In this document: piece by piece, positions 1 through 8,224 of the stretch
Numbering within the stretch: position 1 is the stretch's first letter
Layout of the letters: each line of letters starts with the position of its first letter
Assembly (NCBI RefSeq): GCF_001905445.1
Contig: NZ_LIVQ01000006.1
Coordinates: forward strand, 310,001 to 374,000
Source: Streptomyces sp. CB00455
GTDB taxonomy: Bacteria; Actinomycetota; Actinomycetes; Streptomycetales; Streptomycetaceae
Length of the DNA stretch: 64,000 nt
Reading direction: 5' to 3'
Position numbers and translations under genes: made by a program
The notes under the pieces: model-generated
What the model was told of the DNA's origin: nothing
What the model saw: the letters and a program-made list of their open reading frames with translations, nothing else
Database searches by the model: none

Positions 1-386
1 GAGCGCAGCAGGGGACCCAGGTCGAGGTTCTCCTCCGGGTGCAGCAGCCCCACGGCGTCGCGCAGCCGCAGCGCCTCTTCCGCGCAGGGCGCGCACTCGG
101 TGAGGTGGTCCTCCACCGCCTGGGTCTCCTCGGCGGAGCACGCGGCCAGCGCCCACGCGCCGAGCAGGGACTTCAGCACGGCGTGCGAGGGCCTCGGCGG
201 CTCCGCGCGCGCCGGCTCCACGGGCTGCACGTGCTGCTCGGGGGCTTGCTGCGACGGTTCCCGAGGCGGTTGCTGCGGCGCGTGTCGCGGGTCGAGGTCG
301 TCGGCGGGCCCGCGCGGGCCCGGTATCCGCGCCTGGCCCCCCGGAAGGCGGTGTCCGTCGTCGGGCGACTCGGCGGGGCCGTTCAT
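1..386 (-). CDS. anti-sigma factor, zinc-finger (ZAS) type, C-terminus outside window
   Basis: Probably binds and inhibits the ECF sigma factor encoded just upstream. The ATG at 386 overlaps the sigma stop codon by 4 nt (ATGA), so the two are translationally coupled. About the first 65 residues are Pro/Gln/Ala-rich and low in complexity. Then comes a conserved segment with the zinc-binding pattern H-x3-C-x2-C (DHLTECAPC), typical of cytoplasmic ZAS domains. After about 128 codons the frame runs off the left edge, so any transmembrane or sensory part is not visible. Function as an anti-sigma is known for the family and supported by the pairing; the signal it responds to is unknown. Confidence 0.85.
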   Translation of the reverse strand, partial: MNGPAESPDDGHRLPGGQARIPGPRGPADDLDPRHAPQQPPREPSQQAPEQHVQPVEPARAEPPRPSHAVLKSLLGAWALAACSAEETQAVEDHLTECAPCAEEALRLRDAVGLLHPEENLDLGPLLR

Positions 387-961
387 CGGGGCGTTCCATA
401 TCCGGGCGGGCCGTATCCGGGCCGGGCGGTGTCCTCCTGCGGGAGGGCGTTGGCGGTCGACAGCAACTGCAGCCCGAGCCTGAGCCGGCGGCGCGCCTCG
501 TCCTCGCTGATCCGGAGGTCGGCGGCGGCCTGGCGGTAGTCGCGCCGCTTGAAGTAGGCGAGTTCGAGCGCGGCACGCAGCGGCGCGGGCATGGAGGTGA
601 CGATGTAGTCCGCGCGGGCGGCGGCGTTGGCGCTGCGCACCTTCTGCTCCAGCTCCTCGCGCGATCCCCGGCCCACTTCGCTCTGGCGCAGCCGGGCCAC
701 GGCCTGGCCCTGGGTGACCCGGGCGACCCAGGAGCGCATGGAGCCCTGCTTCGGGTCGTAGGCGTCCGGATTTTCCCAGATGTAGCCGAAGACCTCGCGG
801 GTGATCCGGTCGGCGTCCGTCTCGTCACCCAGCACACGGTGGGCCAGGCTGTGCACGAGCGAGGCGAAACGGTCGTACAGCTCCCCGAGCGCGGCGGCCT
901 CACCACGGGCGAGTCGCTGCTGCATGCGGCGGTCCCAGCGCGGTGGTACGTCCTTAGGCAT
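383..961 (-). CDS. ECF-type sigma-70 factor
   Basis: A 192-residue sigma factor. Region 2 (about residues 20-90) includes the run YDRFASLVHSLAHRVLG and the later WVARVTQGQAVARLR stretch. Region 4 (about 125-180) includes AYFKRRDYRQAAADLRISEDEARRRL, a helix-turn-helix for the -35 element, split here only by description. Size and two-region layout match the ECF class, closest in style to SigK-like members. The ATG at 961 is preferred over upstream in-frame starts because GGCTGGGGG lies about 7 nt before it. It is followed by an overlapping anti-sigma gene. A perfect 12-bp palindrome sits in its leader region at 976-987. Confidence 0.88.
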   Translation of the reverse strand: MPKDVPPRWDRRMQQRLARGEAAALGELYDRFASLVHSLAHRVLGDETDADRITREVFGYIWENPDAYDPKQGSMRSWVARVTQGQAVARLRQSEVGRGSREELEQKVRSANAAARADYIVTSMPAPLRAALELAYFKRRDYRQAAADLRISEDEARRRLRLGLQLLSTANALPQEDTARPGYGPPGYGTPR

Positions 962-975
962 GATGCCCCCAGCCG

Positions 976-987
976 TGTGTCGACACA
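976..987. promoter_or_regulatory. 12-bp perfect palindrome upstream of the ECF sigma gene
   Basis: TGTGTCGACACA reads identically on both strands and lies 15 nt before the sigma ATG. It is the most prominent symmetric site in the roughly 300-bp divergent spacer (962-1262) between the sigma gene and the EF-hand gene. I could not identify convincing -35/-10 pairs elsewhere in the spacer. A role as an operator is inference only. Confidence 0.35.
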
Positions 988-1262
988 TCGAATGTAATGG
1001 GCACATGGCCTGGTGCGCGCGTTTTGAGCGAAGCTCGTTCAGGAGGTGAGCGCTGCGTGGTAGGCGCATGGCGGTCCGTGAAACCTCGTGCGGGCGGCGG
1101 CACATGGGTACAGGTGTACGCGCCCCGCCGCGCTCCCCGTGCGCGGGTTCGATGCGGCCACCTCCTTGACCACTTCGCTTAACGCGCAGGCCACGAAGGC
1201 CTTACGCTCCTGCCTTGTCTTGATCTGAACCCCACCGCACACGTGAAGGCGGAACGCCGAAC

Positions 1263-1790
1263 ATGGACAGCGCAGAGTACGAGCGCAAGATCGCCGCCCG
1301 ATTCGCCACCTTCGACCAGGACGGGTCCGGGTATATCGACCGGGAGGACTTCAGCACGGCCGCGAAGGCCGTCCTGGCCGAATTCGGTACGACCGCACGG
1401 TCGGACAAGGGCCAGGCCGTCTTCGGTGGTGCCGAGGCCTTCTGGCAGGGGATGGCCGGGATCGCGGACGTCGACGGGGACCAGCGGGTGTCCCGCGAGG
1501 AGTTCATCACCGGGGCGGCGAAGCGCCTGCGGGACAGCCCGGAGCGGTTCGCGGAGATCGCGCGGCCGTTCCTGCGGGCGGTGATCGCGGTGGCCGGCGA
1601 GGGCGGGACGGGCGGGACGGGAACGACTCCCGCGGCGGCGGCGCGGGTGCTGCGCGTGCTGGGGACTCCGCCCGAGCTGGCCACACAGGTGGCGACGGCC
1701 CTGGACGCCGACGGCGACGGCCGCATCTCGGAGGACGAGGTCCTGAAGGCTTTCGCGGGGTACTGCGGTGTGGAGGCCCCCGACGCGTGA
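1263..1790 (+). CDS. EF-hand calcium-binding protein (calerythrin-like)
   Basis: A 175-residue soluble protein with three readable EF-hand loops: residues 18-29 (DQDGSGYIDRED), 69-80 (DVDGDQRVSREE) and 148-159 (DADGDGRISEDE). The region where a further hand would sit (about 105-135) is Gly/Thr/Ala-rich and lacks calcium ligands. The layout of hands resembles actinobacterial calerythrin/sarcoplasmic-type calcium buffers. There is no signal peptide or membrane segment, so it should act in the cytoplasm as a buffer or sensor. It is transcribed alone, ending at a strong hairpin (1873-1909) facing purU. The partner of this protein is unknown. Confidence 0.88.
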   Translation: MDSAEYERKIAARFATFDQDGSGYIDREDFSTAAKAVLAEFGTTARSDKGQAVFGGAEAFWQGMAGIADVDGDQRVSREEFITGAAKRLRDSPERFAEIARPFLRAVIAVAGEGGTGGTGTTPAAAARVLRVLGTPPELATQVATALDADGDGRISEDEVLKAFAGYCGVEAPDA

Positions 1791-1872
1791 CGCCCGCGGC
1801 GCGCCCGGCCGGCCCCGGAGCCACGGCCCCGGCCTTCCGGAGCCACCGCGGCCCCGGCCCCCGGCCCCCGGC

Positions 1873-1909
1873 GGATTGCGTGCCGGGGGCGTCCCCCGGC
1901 ACGCGATCC
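1873..1909. terminator. bidirectional hairpin terminator between the EF-hand gene and purU
   Basis: A 17-bp stem (one G-T pair) closed by a 3-nt loop, CGT at 1890-1892. The core arms are GCGTGCCGGGGG and CCCCCGGCACGC. It lies between two convergent stop codons, so it can stop transcripts from both sides. As usual in Streptomyces there is no T tract. Confidence 0.8.
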
Positions 1910-1921
1910 GGGGCGGAGCCC

Positions 1922-1962
1922 CAGGCGTCAGGCGTCAGGCGTCAGGCGTCAGGCGTCAGGCG
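1922..1962. repeat. 7-bp tandem repeat (CAGGCGT, about 5.9 copies) covering the purU stop codon
   Basis: Five exact CAGGCGT units run from 1922 to 1956, followed by CAGGCG. On the purU strand the unit reads ACGCCTG and the first copy contains the gene's own TGA. Because 7 is not a multiple of 3, the array places TGA in all three frames just after purU. It looks like slippage expansion of the stop-codon region. Confidence 0.9.
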
Positions 1963-2837
1963 AAGACCACCGTGCGGGAGCCGTTCAGCAGGACGCGGTG
2001 CTCGCTGTGCCACTTCACGGCGCGCGCCAGCGCCTGGCACTCCACGTCCCGCCCGACCGCCACCAGCTGGTCGGGGGTCACCTCGTGGCCCACCCGCTCG
2101 ACCTCCTGCTCGATGATCGGCCCCTCGTCCAGGTCGGCCGTCACGTAGTGCGCGGTCGCGCCGATCAGCTTCACGCCCCGCGCGTGCGCCTGGTGGTACG
2201 GCTTCGCACCCTTGAAGCTCGGCAGGAAGGAGTGGTGGATGTTGATGATCCGCCCGCTCAGCTCCTTGCACAGCGTGTCCGACAGCACCTGCATGTACCG
2301 CGCGAGCACCACCAGCTCGACGTTCTCGGAGCGCACGAGCTCCAGCAGCTCCGCCTCGGCCGCCACCTTCGTGTCCTTCGTCACCGGGATGTGCACGAAC
2401 GGGACGTCGTAGGAGCCCACCAGCTCCGCGAAGTCGGTGTGGTTGGAGACCACGGCCGCGATCTCGACCGGCAGTGCGCCGATCCGGTGGCGGAACAGCA
2501 GGTCGTTGAGGCAGTGGCCGAACTTCGACACCATCAGCACGATCCGCATGCGCTCGTCCGAGCGGTGGATCTGCCAGTCCATCTTGAACGACTCGCCGAT
2601 CGCGGCGAAGCTCGCACGCAGCTTCTCCACCGTGACCGCCGGCTCGGCCTCGAAGTGCACCCGCATGAAGAAGAGTCCGGTCTCCCGGTCTCCGAACTGC
2701 TGGCTGTCCACGATGTTGCAGCCGGTCATGAAGAGGTAACTCGACACGGCGTGCACGATGCCCTGCTTGTCGGGGCAGGACACGGTAAGGACGTACTGCT
2801 GGGGCTGGGCAGGTGCCTGGGGCTGCGGGTCGCTCAT
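1956..2837 (-). CDS. purU: formyltetrahydrofolate deformylase
   Basis: Hydrolyses 10-formyl-THF to formate and THF, balancing one-carbon pools and supplying formate for purine synthesis. The 293-residue protein has an N-terminal ACT domain (about residues 12-90, beginning YVLTVSCPDKQGIVHAV) and a C-terminal formyltransferase-fold domain. The latter carries the catalytic signature with INIHHSFLPSF and DLDEGPIIEQ. Length and order match PurU. The ATG at 2837 has AAAGGG upstream and sits 14 nt after the stop of a small conserved gene, so the two probably form an operon. The stop codon is embedded in a 7-bp tandem repeat. Confidence 0.95.
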   Translation of the reverse strand: MSDPQPQAPAQPQQYVLTVSCPDKQGIVHAVSSYLFMTGCNIVDSQQFGDRETGLFFMRVHFEAEPAVTVEKLRASFAAIGESFKMDWQIHRSDERMRIVLMVSKFGHCLNDLLFRHRIGALPVEIAAVVSNHTDFAELVGSYDVPFVHIPVTKDTKVAAEAELLELVRSENVELVVLARYMQVLSDTLCKELSGRIINIHHSFLPSFKGAKPYHQAHARGVKLIGATAHYVTADLDEGPIIEQEVERVGHEVTPDQLVAVGRDVECQALARAVKWHSEHRVLLNGSRTVVFA

Positions 2838-2851
2838 GACCGCATACCCTT

Positions 2852-3298
2852 TCACACTGCGCGGGTGAGGATCCTCAGCAGCTCCAGCGACCGCGGCCGC
2901 TGGTCCGGGTCCTCCCCGTCCGCCGTGGCCAGCCGTACGTGTGCCTCGCGGGCGGCGCGGACGGCCTCGGGCCAGGCGTGGTGCTCCAGGTAGACGGAGA
3001 CGGGGGCGTCCGGCCCGACCTGGTGCAGGATGCGCAGCACCCGCAGCACGGCCAGGTCGACCAGGGCCGCCTCCTGCGAGTCGCGGAAGATCGTGCCGAC
3101 GTACTTCTCCGCCGACCAGCTGTCGAGCCAGGTGTCCTCGACGAGCCGGTACACGGCGTCGGTGACGTCCCCGTACCCTTCGGCGCCGGCCAGCCACGTG
3201 TCCTCGTGGAAGGCCGGATCGGAGAGCATGTGCAGCGCCGAGCGCACGTTGGTGCGCCAGCGCCACCACGGCATGTCGTTGAGGGGCATGCCGCCCAT
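2852..3298 (-). CDS. conserved Streptomyces protein, SCO4402-like
   Basis: A soluble protein of about 148 residues, rich in Trp and acidic residues (PWWRWRTNVRSALHML near the start). I recognise no catalytic motif. It resembles the family named after SCO4402, which lies next to purU in other Streptomyces (from memory). Two ATGs are possible, at 3298 and 3289; neither has a strong Shine-Dalgarno sequence, and the shorter form begins MPLNDMPWW. The open frame extends further upstream, but that part has the composition of non-coding sequence. Its place 14 nt before purU suggests co-transcription. Function unknown. Confidence 0.75.
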   Translation of the reverse strand: MGGMPLNDMPWWRWRTNVRSALHMLSDPAFHEDTWLAGAEGYGDVTDAVYRLVEDTWLDSWSAEKYVGTIFRDSQEAALVDLAVLRVLRILHQVGPDAPVSVYLEHHAWPEAVRAAREAHVRLATADGEDPDQRPRSLELLRILTRAV

Positions 3299-3500
3299 GG
3301 TGGAGGAGCGGCCACCACGGCGGGAAGGGTTCTTCGAACCTTGGGCGAATGTCACGCGTTCGATCGTACGTTCCCGCCCTCCTCGATCTTGAGGCGCGTG
3401 TGAACAAACGGAGGGAGTGCTTCCCCCCGTCAATTCACCCGGCCGTCACCCGGTGTTGCGGTCACCTCACTCTCGAGTTACCCGCAGGAGGGAAGGGTGC

Positions 3501-4829
3501 ATGGACATGACCGATCGGCGACGCGCAGCAGCCCTCTCCCGCACCTTCGTGGCCACGGCGATGGGTGCGTGTCTCGTCGCCGGGTGCGGGGCGATCCCCG
3601 GAGGCACGGGGGGCTCCGGGGACACCCTCACCGTCATGACCTTCGCCCCCGAGGGCACCAACGCGACCAACATGCCCGGAATGCCGGGCATGGCCAAGGC
3701 GTACGAGCACTGGGTGAACGCCAAGGGCGGCGTCAACGGCCACAAGCTGCGCGTCCTGACCTGCAACGAGCGCAACACCCCCACGGGCGCGGCTGACTGC
3801 GCCCGCAAGGCCGTGGCCGAGAAGGCGATCGCCGTCGTCGGCTCCTACAGCCAGCACGGGCGCGCCTTCATGGCTCCGCTGGAGGCCGAGGGCATCCCCT
3901 TCGTCGGCGGCTACGGGGTCTCCTCGGAGGAGTTCCAGTCCACGCTCTCCTACCCCGTCAACGGCGGCCAGCCCGTCCTCCTCGCCGGTGCCGGCCACCA
4001 GCTGGGCCGCGTCTGCACCCAGGTCGCCATCGTCCGGCCCGACACCCTGGCGGGTGACTCCATGCCGGTGCTGCTGAACTCCGGCCTGAAGGCGAACAAG
4101 ATGCCGGAAGCCGCCGACATCCGGGCGGCCGAGGACTCCGCCGACTTCGCACCCCAAGCCCGCGAGGCGCTCACCGACACGACGGGCGGCACGGGCGGCG
4201 GGGCGGCGAGCAGCAAGGAGAAGGACAGGGAGAAGGACAAGGGCAAGGGGTGCGTGACCGCGGTGCTCGGCGAGCGGACCGAGACCTTCTTCGACGCGTT
4301 CCGCCGGGCCGACGCGCAGCAGAGGAAGCCGCAGATCTCCTCCGTCCTGGGCAGCGTCAGCCAGTCCGTGGTGGACCGCACCGGTGGCAAGGAGAGCCCC
4401 TTCGAGGGGGCGTTCCTGACCAGTTGGTATCCGGTGGCCGCCGACCCCCTCTGGGAGCCGATGCGCAAGGTGATCTCGGAGTACGCCTTCGGGGACGACC
4501 GCGTCGACCCGGACGACAGCGGGACGCAGACCACCTGGATCGCGTACACCGTGCTGAGCGAGATCCTGCACCGCTTCGAGCCAGGGCAGGAGGTCACCGC
4601 CCGCAAGGTCGCGCGGGCCCTCAACCAGGCGCAGGGGGTCAAGACCGGCGGCCTCACGCCGGAGCTGAGCTGGCGCTACCAGGACATGCGCGCCGTCGCC
4701 GGTTTTCCCCGCATCGTCAACGGCCGCGTCACCTTCCAGATCGTCCAGTCCGGCCGGCTCGTCGCCCAGGAGGGAGAGCAGCCCATGGACATGACGGCGA
4801 CGCTGGAAGAGGCGCCCCGGGCCGCCTGA
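3501..4829 (+). CDS. lipoprotein, type-1 periplasmic-binding (branched-chain amino acid receptor-like)
   Basis: A 442-residue putative solute receptor. It begins with a lipoprotein signal peptide (lipobox LVAGC, Cys about residue 29), so it should be anchored outside the membrane. The rest has the two-lobe receptor fold, starting at TLTVMTFAPEGTNATNMPG and including YEHWVNAKGGVNGHKL, a typical LivJ-like opening. A charged insert of about 15 residues (SSKEKDREKDKGKG) lies mid-protein and looks like a linker loop. The ATG at 3501 has AGGAGGGA about 10 nt upstream. No permease or ATPase genes are adjacent, so either it works with a remote transporter or it is a sensor. The ligand cannot be read from sequence. 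Confidence 0.82.
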   Translation: MDMTDRRRAAALSRTFVATAMGACLVAGCGAIPGGTGGSGDTLTVMTFAPEGTNATNMPGMPGMAKAYEHWVNAKGGVNGHKLRVLTCNERNTPTGAADCARKAVAEKAIAVVGSYSQHGRAFMAPLEAEGIPFVGGYGVSSEEFQSTLSYPVNGGQPVLLAGAGHQLGRVCTQVAIVRPDTLAGDSMPVLLNSGLKANKMPEAADIRAAEDSADFAPQAREALTDTTGGTGGGAASSKEKDREKDKGKGCVTAVLGERTETFFDAFRRADAQQRKPQISSVLGSVSQSVVDRTGGKESPFEGAFLTSWYPVAADPLWEPMRKVISEYAFGDDRVDPDDSGTQTTWIAYTVLSEILHRFEPGQEVTARKVARALNQAQGVKTGGLTPELSWRYQDMRAVAGFPRIVNGRVTFQIVQSGRLVAQEGEQPMDMTATLEEAPRAA

Positions 4830-4976
4830 CCGCCTGGGCTCACGCCCGCCTGAGCACGCCCGCCCGGGCGCACACCCGCCTGACCACCCGAGCGTCCGAC
4901 CGCCTGACAGCCCGAGGCCCGACGGCTCGGCCCGTCCCGCCCCGCCGGGGGCCGCCGACGGGCCGGGCCGTCCGGC

Positions 4977-6470
4977 TCACAGCTGGCTCTTGTCCCGCTT
5001 GGTGAGGCTGTACTTGTTCGCGATGGCGTTCCAGAAGGTCGCGGCCGACTCCTTCGCCTTCGTCGCCTCGCCGCTCGCCTTGTTGGCGGCGGAGGCGTTC
5101 TCGGAGTTCTTGGCCTTTCCGTCCTTGCAGCCCTTGTCGTCGTCCACGTCGTCGGCCCAGGCCGCGTAGCTGTTGTCGGCCGCGGCCGAGGACTTCCACG
5201 CCCTGGTGAGCGCGGCGGTGAGCTGCTGGTTGTCCGGGAGCTGGTCCACCTTCAGCTCCTGGAGGCGGGTGACGAGCTCCTCGCGCTGGCGGGCCGCGTC
5301 GCGCAGGTCACCGGCCGCCTGGTCGAGGTTCTTGCAGCTCTTGATGTCGTCCACGGCCTTGATCACCGCGGCCCGGCTGTCGTTGCTGTCCGCGAGGAGC
5401 TTGTCCAGCTGCACGGCCTGCGGGCGGCCCGGATCGACGGGCGCCTCGCCGGCGGGCGCCGCCGAACCGTTGCTCGCGCTGGACGTCGGAGGCACGGCGC
5501 CCGGGTCGTTGTTCTGCGGCTTGCCGTCGCCGAGCAGGGAGCCGACGCCGAGCCCGACGACGGCCAGGCCGATGACCACCGCGGCGATGATCCCGGGCGA
5601 GACCTTGCGGCCGGCCTCCGGGGGCGGCGGCGGGGGCGGCGCGAACTGCGGGTGAGGCTGCGGGTGGTGCGGGTGGTGCGGCTGCTGCTGGAGGTGCTGA
5701 GGCGGTACGGGGCCCTGGGTGCGCCGCGGCGGATAGGGCCGCTGCGGCGGCGGGCGCAGCACCGGCTCCTGGACCGGCGGCAGCTGCCGGGTCTCCCCGG
5801 CCGGATCATCGCTGCGGAACAGCCCGTCGAAGCCGTCGGTCGCGGGGACCGGCGGGATGTACTGGGTCGCGGCCTCCCCGTGCGCCGGGGCCGCCGGACC
5901 GCCCGGGACGGGCGGGATGTACTGGGTCGCCGCCTCGTGGTGCGCCGGGGCTGCCGGAGCCGCCGGGACGGGCGGGATGTACTGGGTCGCCGCCTCGTGG
6001 TGCGCCGGGGCCGCCGGACCGCCCGGGACGGGCGGGAGGTACTGAGTGGCCGCCTCGTCGTGCCCCTGGCCCGCCGGAGCCGCCGGGACGGGCGGGAGGT
6101 ACTGGGTCGCCGCCTCGTCGTGCCCCTGGCCCACTCCGGCCGGCGGAACGGGCGGGATGTACTGGGTGACCGCCTCGGGCAGCGGCGGGTAGCCGTAGCC
6201 GTGCGGCTGCCCGGCGCCCTCGTAACCGGGCCCCACGACATGCCCGGCCCCGGACCCGGGGTACGGCTGCTGCGGCGGGTAGCCGTAGGCGGCGCCGGGC
6301 GCCGATCCGCCCGGGTAGCCGTACGGATCCTGCGCGACGGGGTCGCCCTGCTGCTGCTCCGCCTGCTGCTCGCCGGGGTGCTCCGGGTAGCCGGACGCCG
6401 GGTCCGGACCCCACGGGGCGCCCGACCGCGGGCCGCTCCCCTGTCCGCTCCCCTGTCCGTTCTCCGTCAC
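4977..6470 (-). CDS. single-pass membrane protein with Pro/Gln-rich cytoplasmic region of six 20-residue repeats
   Basis: A 497-residue protein in three parts. The first part, of about 300 residues, is rich in Gly, Pro, Gln and Tyr and contains six 20-residue repeats of the type EAATQYIPPVP. Next comes a single transmembrane helix (IIAAVVIGLAVVGLGVGSLLG). Last is an extracytoplasmic domain of about 160 residues ending in DKSQL, with two Cys (SCKNL and KGCKDG). The GTG at 6470 has AGGGAG 5-6 nt upstream; the ATG 48 nt further up is in unlikely sequence. The repeated Thr-Gln-Tyr-Ile/Leu places a hydrophobic residue at +3 of Thr, as in FHA-domain ligands. No enzymatic motif. Function unknown. 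Confidence 0.8.
   Translation of the reverse strand: MTENGQGSGQGSGPRSGAPWGPDPASGYPEHPGEQQAEQQQGDPVAQDPYGYPGGSAPGAAYGYPPQQPYPGSGAGHVVGPGYEGAGQPHGYGYPPLPEAVTQYIPPVPPAGVGQGHDEAATQYLPPVPAAPAGQGHDEAATQYLPPVPGGPAAPAHHEAATQYIPPVPAAPAAPAHHEAATQYIPPVPGGPAAPAHGEAATQYIPPVPATDGFDGLFRSDDPAGETRQLPPVQEPVLRPPPQRPYPPRRTQGPVPPQHLQQQPHHPHHPQPHPQFAPPPPPPPEAGRKVSPGIIAAVVIGLAVVGLGVGSLLGDGKPQNNDPGAVPPTSSASNGSAAPAGEAPVDPGRPQAVQLDKLLADSNDSRAAVIKAVDDIKSCKNLDQAAGDLRDAARQREELVTRLQELKVDQLPDNQQLTAALTRAWKSSAAADNSYAAWADDVDDDKGCKDGKAKNSENASAANKASGEATKAKESAATFWNAIANKYSLTKRDKSQL
5844..6176 (-). repeat. 60-bp in-frame tandem repeat, six copies (last partial)
   Basis: Each unit codes for 20 residues starting EA(A/V)TQY(I/L)PPVP and ending in Pro/Ala/Gly with His-Asp or His-His. 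Units align exactly at 60-nt spacing. Copies 3-5 are nearly identical at DNA level, pointing to recent unequal recombination. The last copy diverges after its first 11 codons. Confidence 0.92.
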
Positions 6471-6564
6471 CGGGACTCCCTCTCCGACTCGCCCGAACCT
6501 ACGGAACCGTCGGCTCACGCTACCCGGTCACGCACCGCAACGGTGAGGCCACCCGCATCCCGGC

Positions 6565-6592
6565 CCGGCCACAGCACTGGTGCTGTGGCCGG
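6565..6592. terminator. 12-13-bp perfect hairpin downstream of the HTH/TPR regulator
   Basis: Arms CCGGCCACAGCAC (6565-6577) and GTGCTGTGGCCGG (6580-6592) with a tiny loop. It lies 36 nt past the stop of the regulator gene at 6628 and 95 nt upstream of the next minus-strand start. Its right arm is part of a 25-bp motif that recurs elsewhere in the window. Confidence 0.75.
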
Positions 6593-6601
6593 AAGGGTTC
6601 A
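6577..6601 (+). repeat. dispersed 25-bp motif, copy 1
   Basis: Begins CTGGTGCTGTGGCCGG and ends AAGGGTTCA. It matches the copy at 38439-38463 at 23 of 25 positions. In this copy the left part is also the right arm of a terminator-like hairpin. Confidence 0.8.
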
Positions 6602-6627
6602 CCGGGTCGCGGCGCCCGGGACAACCC

Positions 6628-8010
6628 TCAGGCGACCCTCGCATCCAGCCGGGCACCGAACTCGCGGACCGCCGCCTCCTCGCGGAACGGTTCCAGGCGG
6701 GTGCGGAAGTCGTCCAGGTACTCCGCGCCCCGGTTCGTACGGAGCCCCTCCAGCAGCTCCGCCGCCGTCGTGGCCGTCTGGCAGGCCTGCTCCACCTCCC
6801 GTTGCTGGACCTGCGCCGCCGCCAGCAGGAGCAGCCCGATGGCCCGGCGGCGCGCCTTGCCCGCCGGGAGACCGCGCAGGGCCTCCTGCGCGCGTGCGGC
6901 CGCCGCGTCCGCCTGCCCCAGGTCCCGGTGGCAGTGGGCCAGCTCGTCCGCGAGGTACGCCTGGCCGAAATGGCGGATCCACACCGGGTCGTCGCCGGAC
7001 TCCGGCTCCGCCCGCTCCAGCGCGGTGACGGCCCGCGAGGACAGCACCCCGGTCGCCCGGGCGTCCCCGAGCAGTGCGTGCCCGCGCGCCTCGGCGGCGT
7101 AGAACATCGCCTCCACCCGTGGCGTGACCTGCCCCCGCGTGCCCTCCTGGGCCGCCCTGGCCAGCTGCGCGATCTCCCGCGGATTGCCCAGCTCGGCGGC
7201 GAGGTGGCTCATGGACGCCGCGAGCACGTACCCCCCGTAGGCGCGGTCCCCGGCGGCCTGGGCCAGGCGCAGGGCCTGGATGTAGTAGCGCTGCGCCAGG
7301 CCCGGCTGGCCCGTGTCCACCGCCATGTAGCCGGCGAGCTCGGTCAGTCGGGCCACGGCGGCGAACAGCGCCCGGCCGACCGGCTCCCGGTACGAGCCCC
7401 CGATCAGCCCGGACACCACGGAGTTGAGGTAGTGCACGACCACCGGCCGCACGTGCCCGCTGCCGAAGCGGTGGTCGAGTTCGGTGAGGGCCTCCGTGGT
7501 GGCCCGGACCGCCTCCACGTCGGACATGCCGACCCGCGAGCCGCCGCTGCGGGCGACCTGCGTGTCGGCCCCGGTGATCAGCCAGTCGCGGCTCGGCTCC
7601 ACGAGCGCGGAGGCGGCCACGCTGGAGCCGGCCAGGAAGTCGCGGCGGCCCACGTCGCTGCGCCACAGTTCGCAGACCTGCTCGATGGCGCCGACGACGG
7701 TCGGGGAGAACTGCAGCCCGACGCCGGAAGCGAGGTTCTTGCCGTTGGCCATGCCGATCTCGTCGATGGTGACGGTCCGGCCGAGTTTGCGCCCGAGCGC
7801 CTCGGCGATGATGCCGGGGGCCCGGCCGCGCGGCTGCTGGCCGCGCAGCCAGCGGGCCACGGAGGTCTTGTCGTAGCGGAGGTCGAGCCCGTGCTCCGCC
7901 CCGCACATGTTCACGCGCCGGGCGAGCCCGGCGTTGGAGCACCCGGCTTCCTGGATGAGCGCCTGCAGCCGTTCGTTCGGCTGGCGGGCGACGAGAGGCC
8001 TGGCTGCCAT
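6628..8010 (-). CDS. helix-turn-helix regulator with TPR-like C-terminal region (NsdA-type)
   Basis: A 460-residue cytoplasmic regulator. An N-terminal HTH-like segment (about residues 10-75: LQALIQEAGCSNAGLARRVN, then TSVARWLRGQQPRGR) is followed by a long helical region. That region shows TPR-like features, such as LAQRYYIQALRLAQAAGDRAYGG and AEALRG-type helices. The build matches the NsdA/NsdB-like regulators that repress differentiation and antibiotic production in Streptomyces, but I cannot say which paralogue it is. The ATG at 8010 has AGGGGGT about 8 nt upstream. It diverges from a primase-polymerase-like gene across 214 bp, so the two may share control elements. Confidence 0.8.
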   Translation of the reverse strand: MAARPLVARQPNERLQALIQEAGCSNAGLARRVNMCGAEHGLDLRYDKTSVARWLRGQQPRGRAPGIIAEALGRKLGRTVTIDEIGMANGKNLASGVGLQFSPTVVGAIEQVCELWRSDVGRRDFLAGSSVAASALVEPSRDWLITGADTQVARSGGSRVGMSDVEAVRATTEALTELDHRFGSGHVRPVVVHYLNSVVSGLIGGSYREPVGRALFAAVARLTELAGYMAVDTGQPGLAQRYYIQALRLAQAAGDRAYGGYVLAASMSHLAAELGNPREIAQLARAAQEGTRGQVTPRVEAMFYAAEARGHALLGDARATGVLSSRAVTALERAEPESGDDPVWIRHFGQAYLADELAHCHRDLGQADAAAARAQEALRGLPAGKARRRAIGLLLLAAAQVQQREVEQACQTATTAAELLEGLRTNRGAEYLDDFRTRLEPFREEAAVREFGARLDARVA

Positions 8011-8224
8011 GAAAACCCCCTGAAGCCGCGGGTGATCGCTGGATTGATCACTTCCCGCCTGATGTGCGGGGAATCTTCCGCTCTGCGTCGTGTCGCTACC
8101 CAACTCCGGTGTCCCGGGCTCCTACGCGCCCCCACGTGTGCACCGGTGCGCCCCGTATGCAGGATCGATGCTCCGCCCGCCGACTCGTTGGCGCCCGTAA
8201 CCGGAGGTGACCGGGGCAGTTGTG

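Noticed and set aside
5844..6176. Regular 60-bp repeats considered as a CRISPR array
   Set aside because: There are no unique spacers; units are contiguous and in frame, coding for a 20-residue protein repeat.
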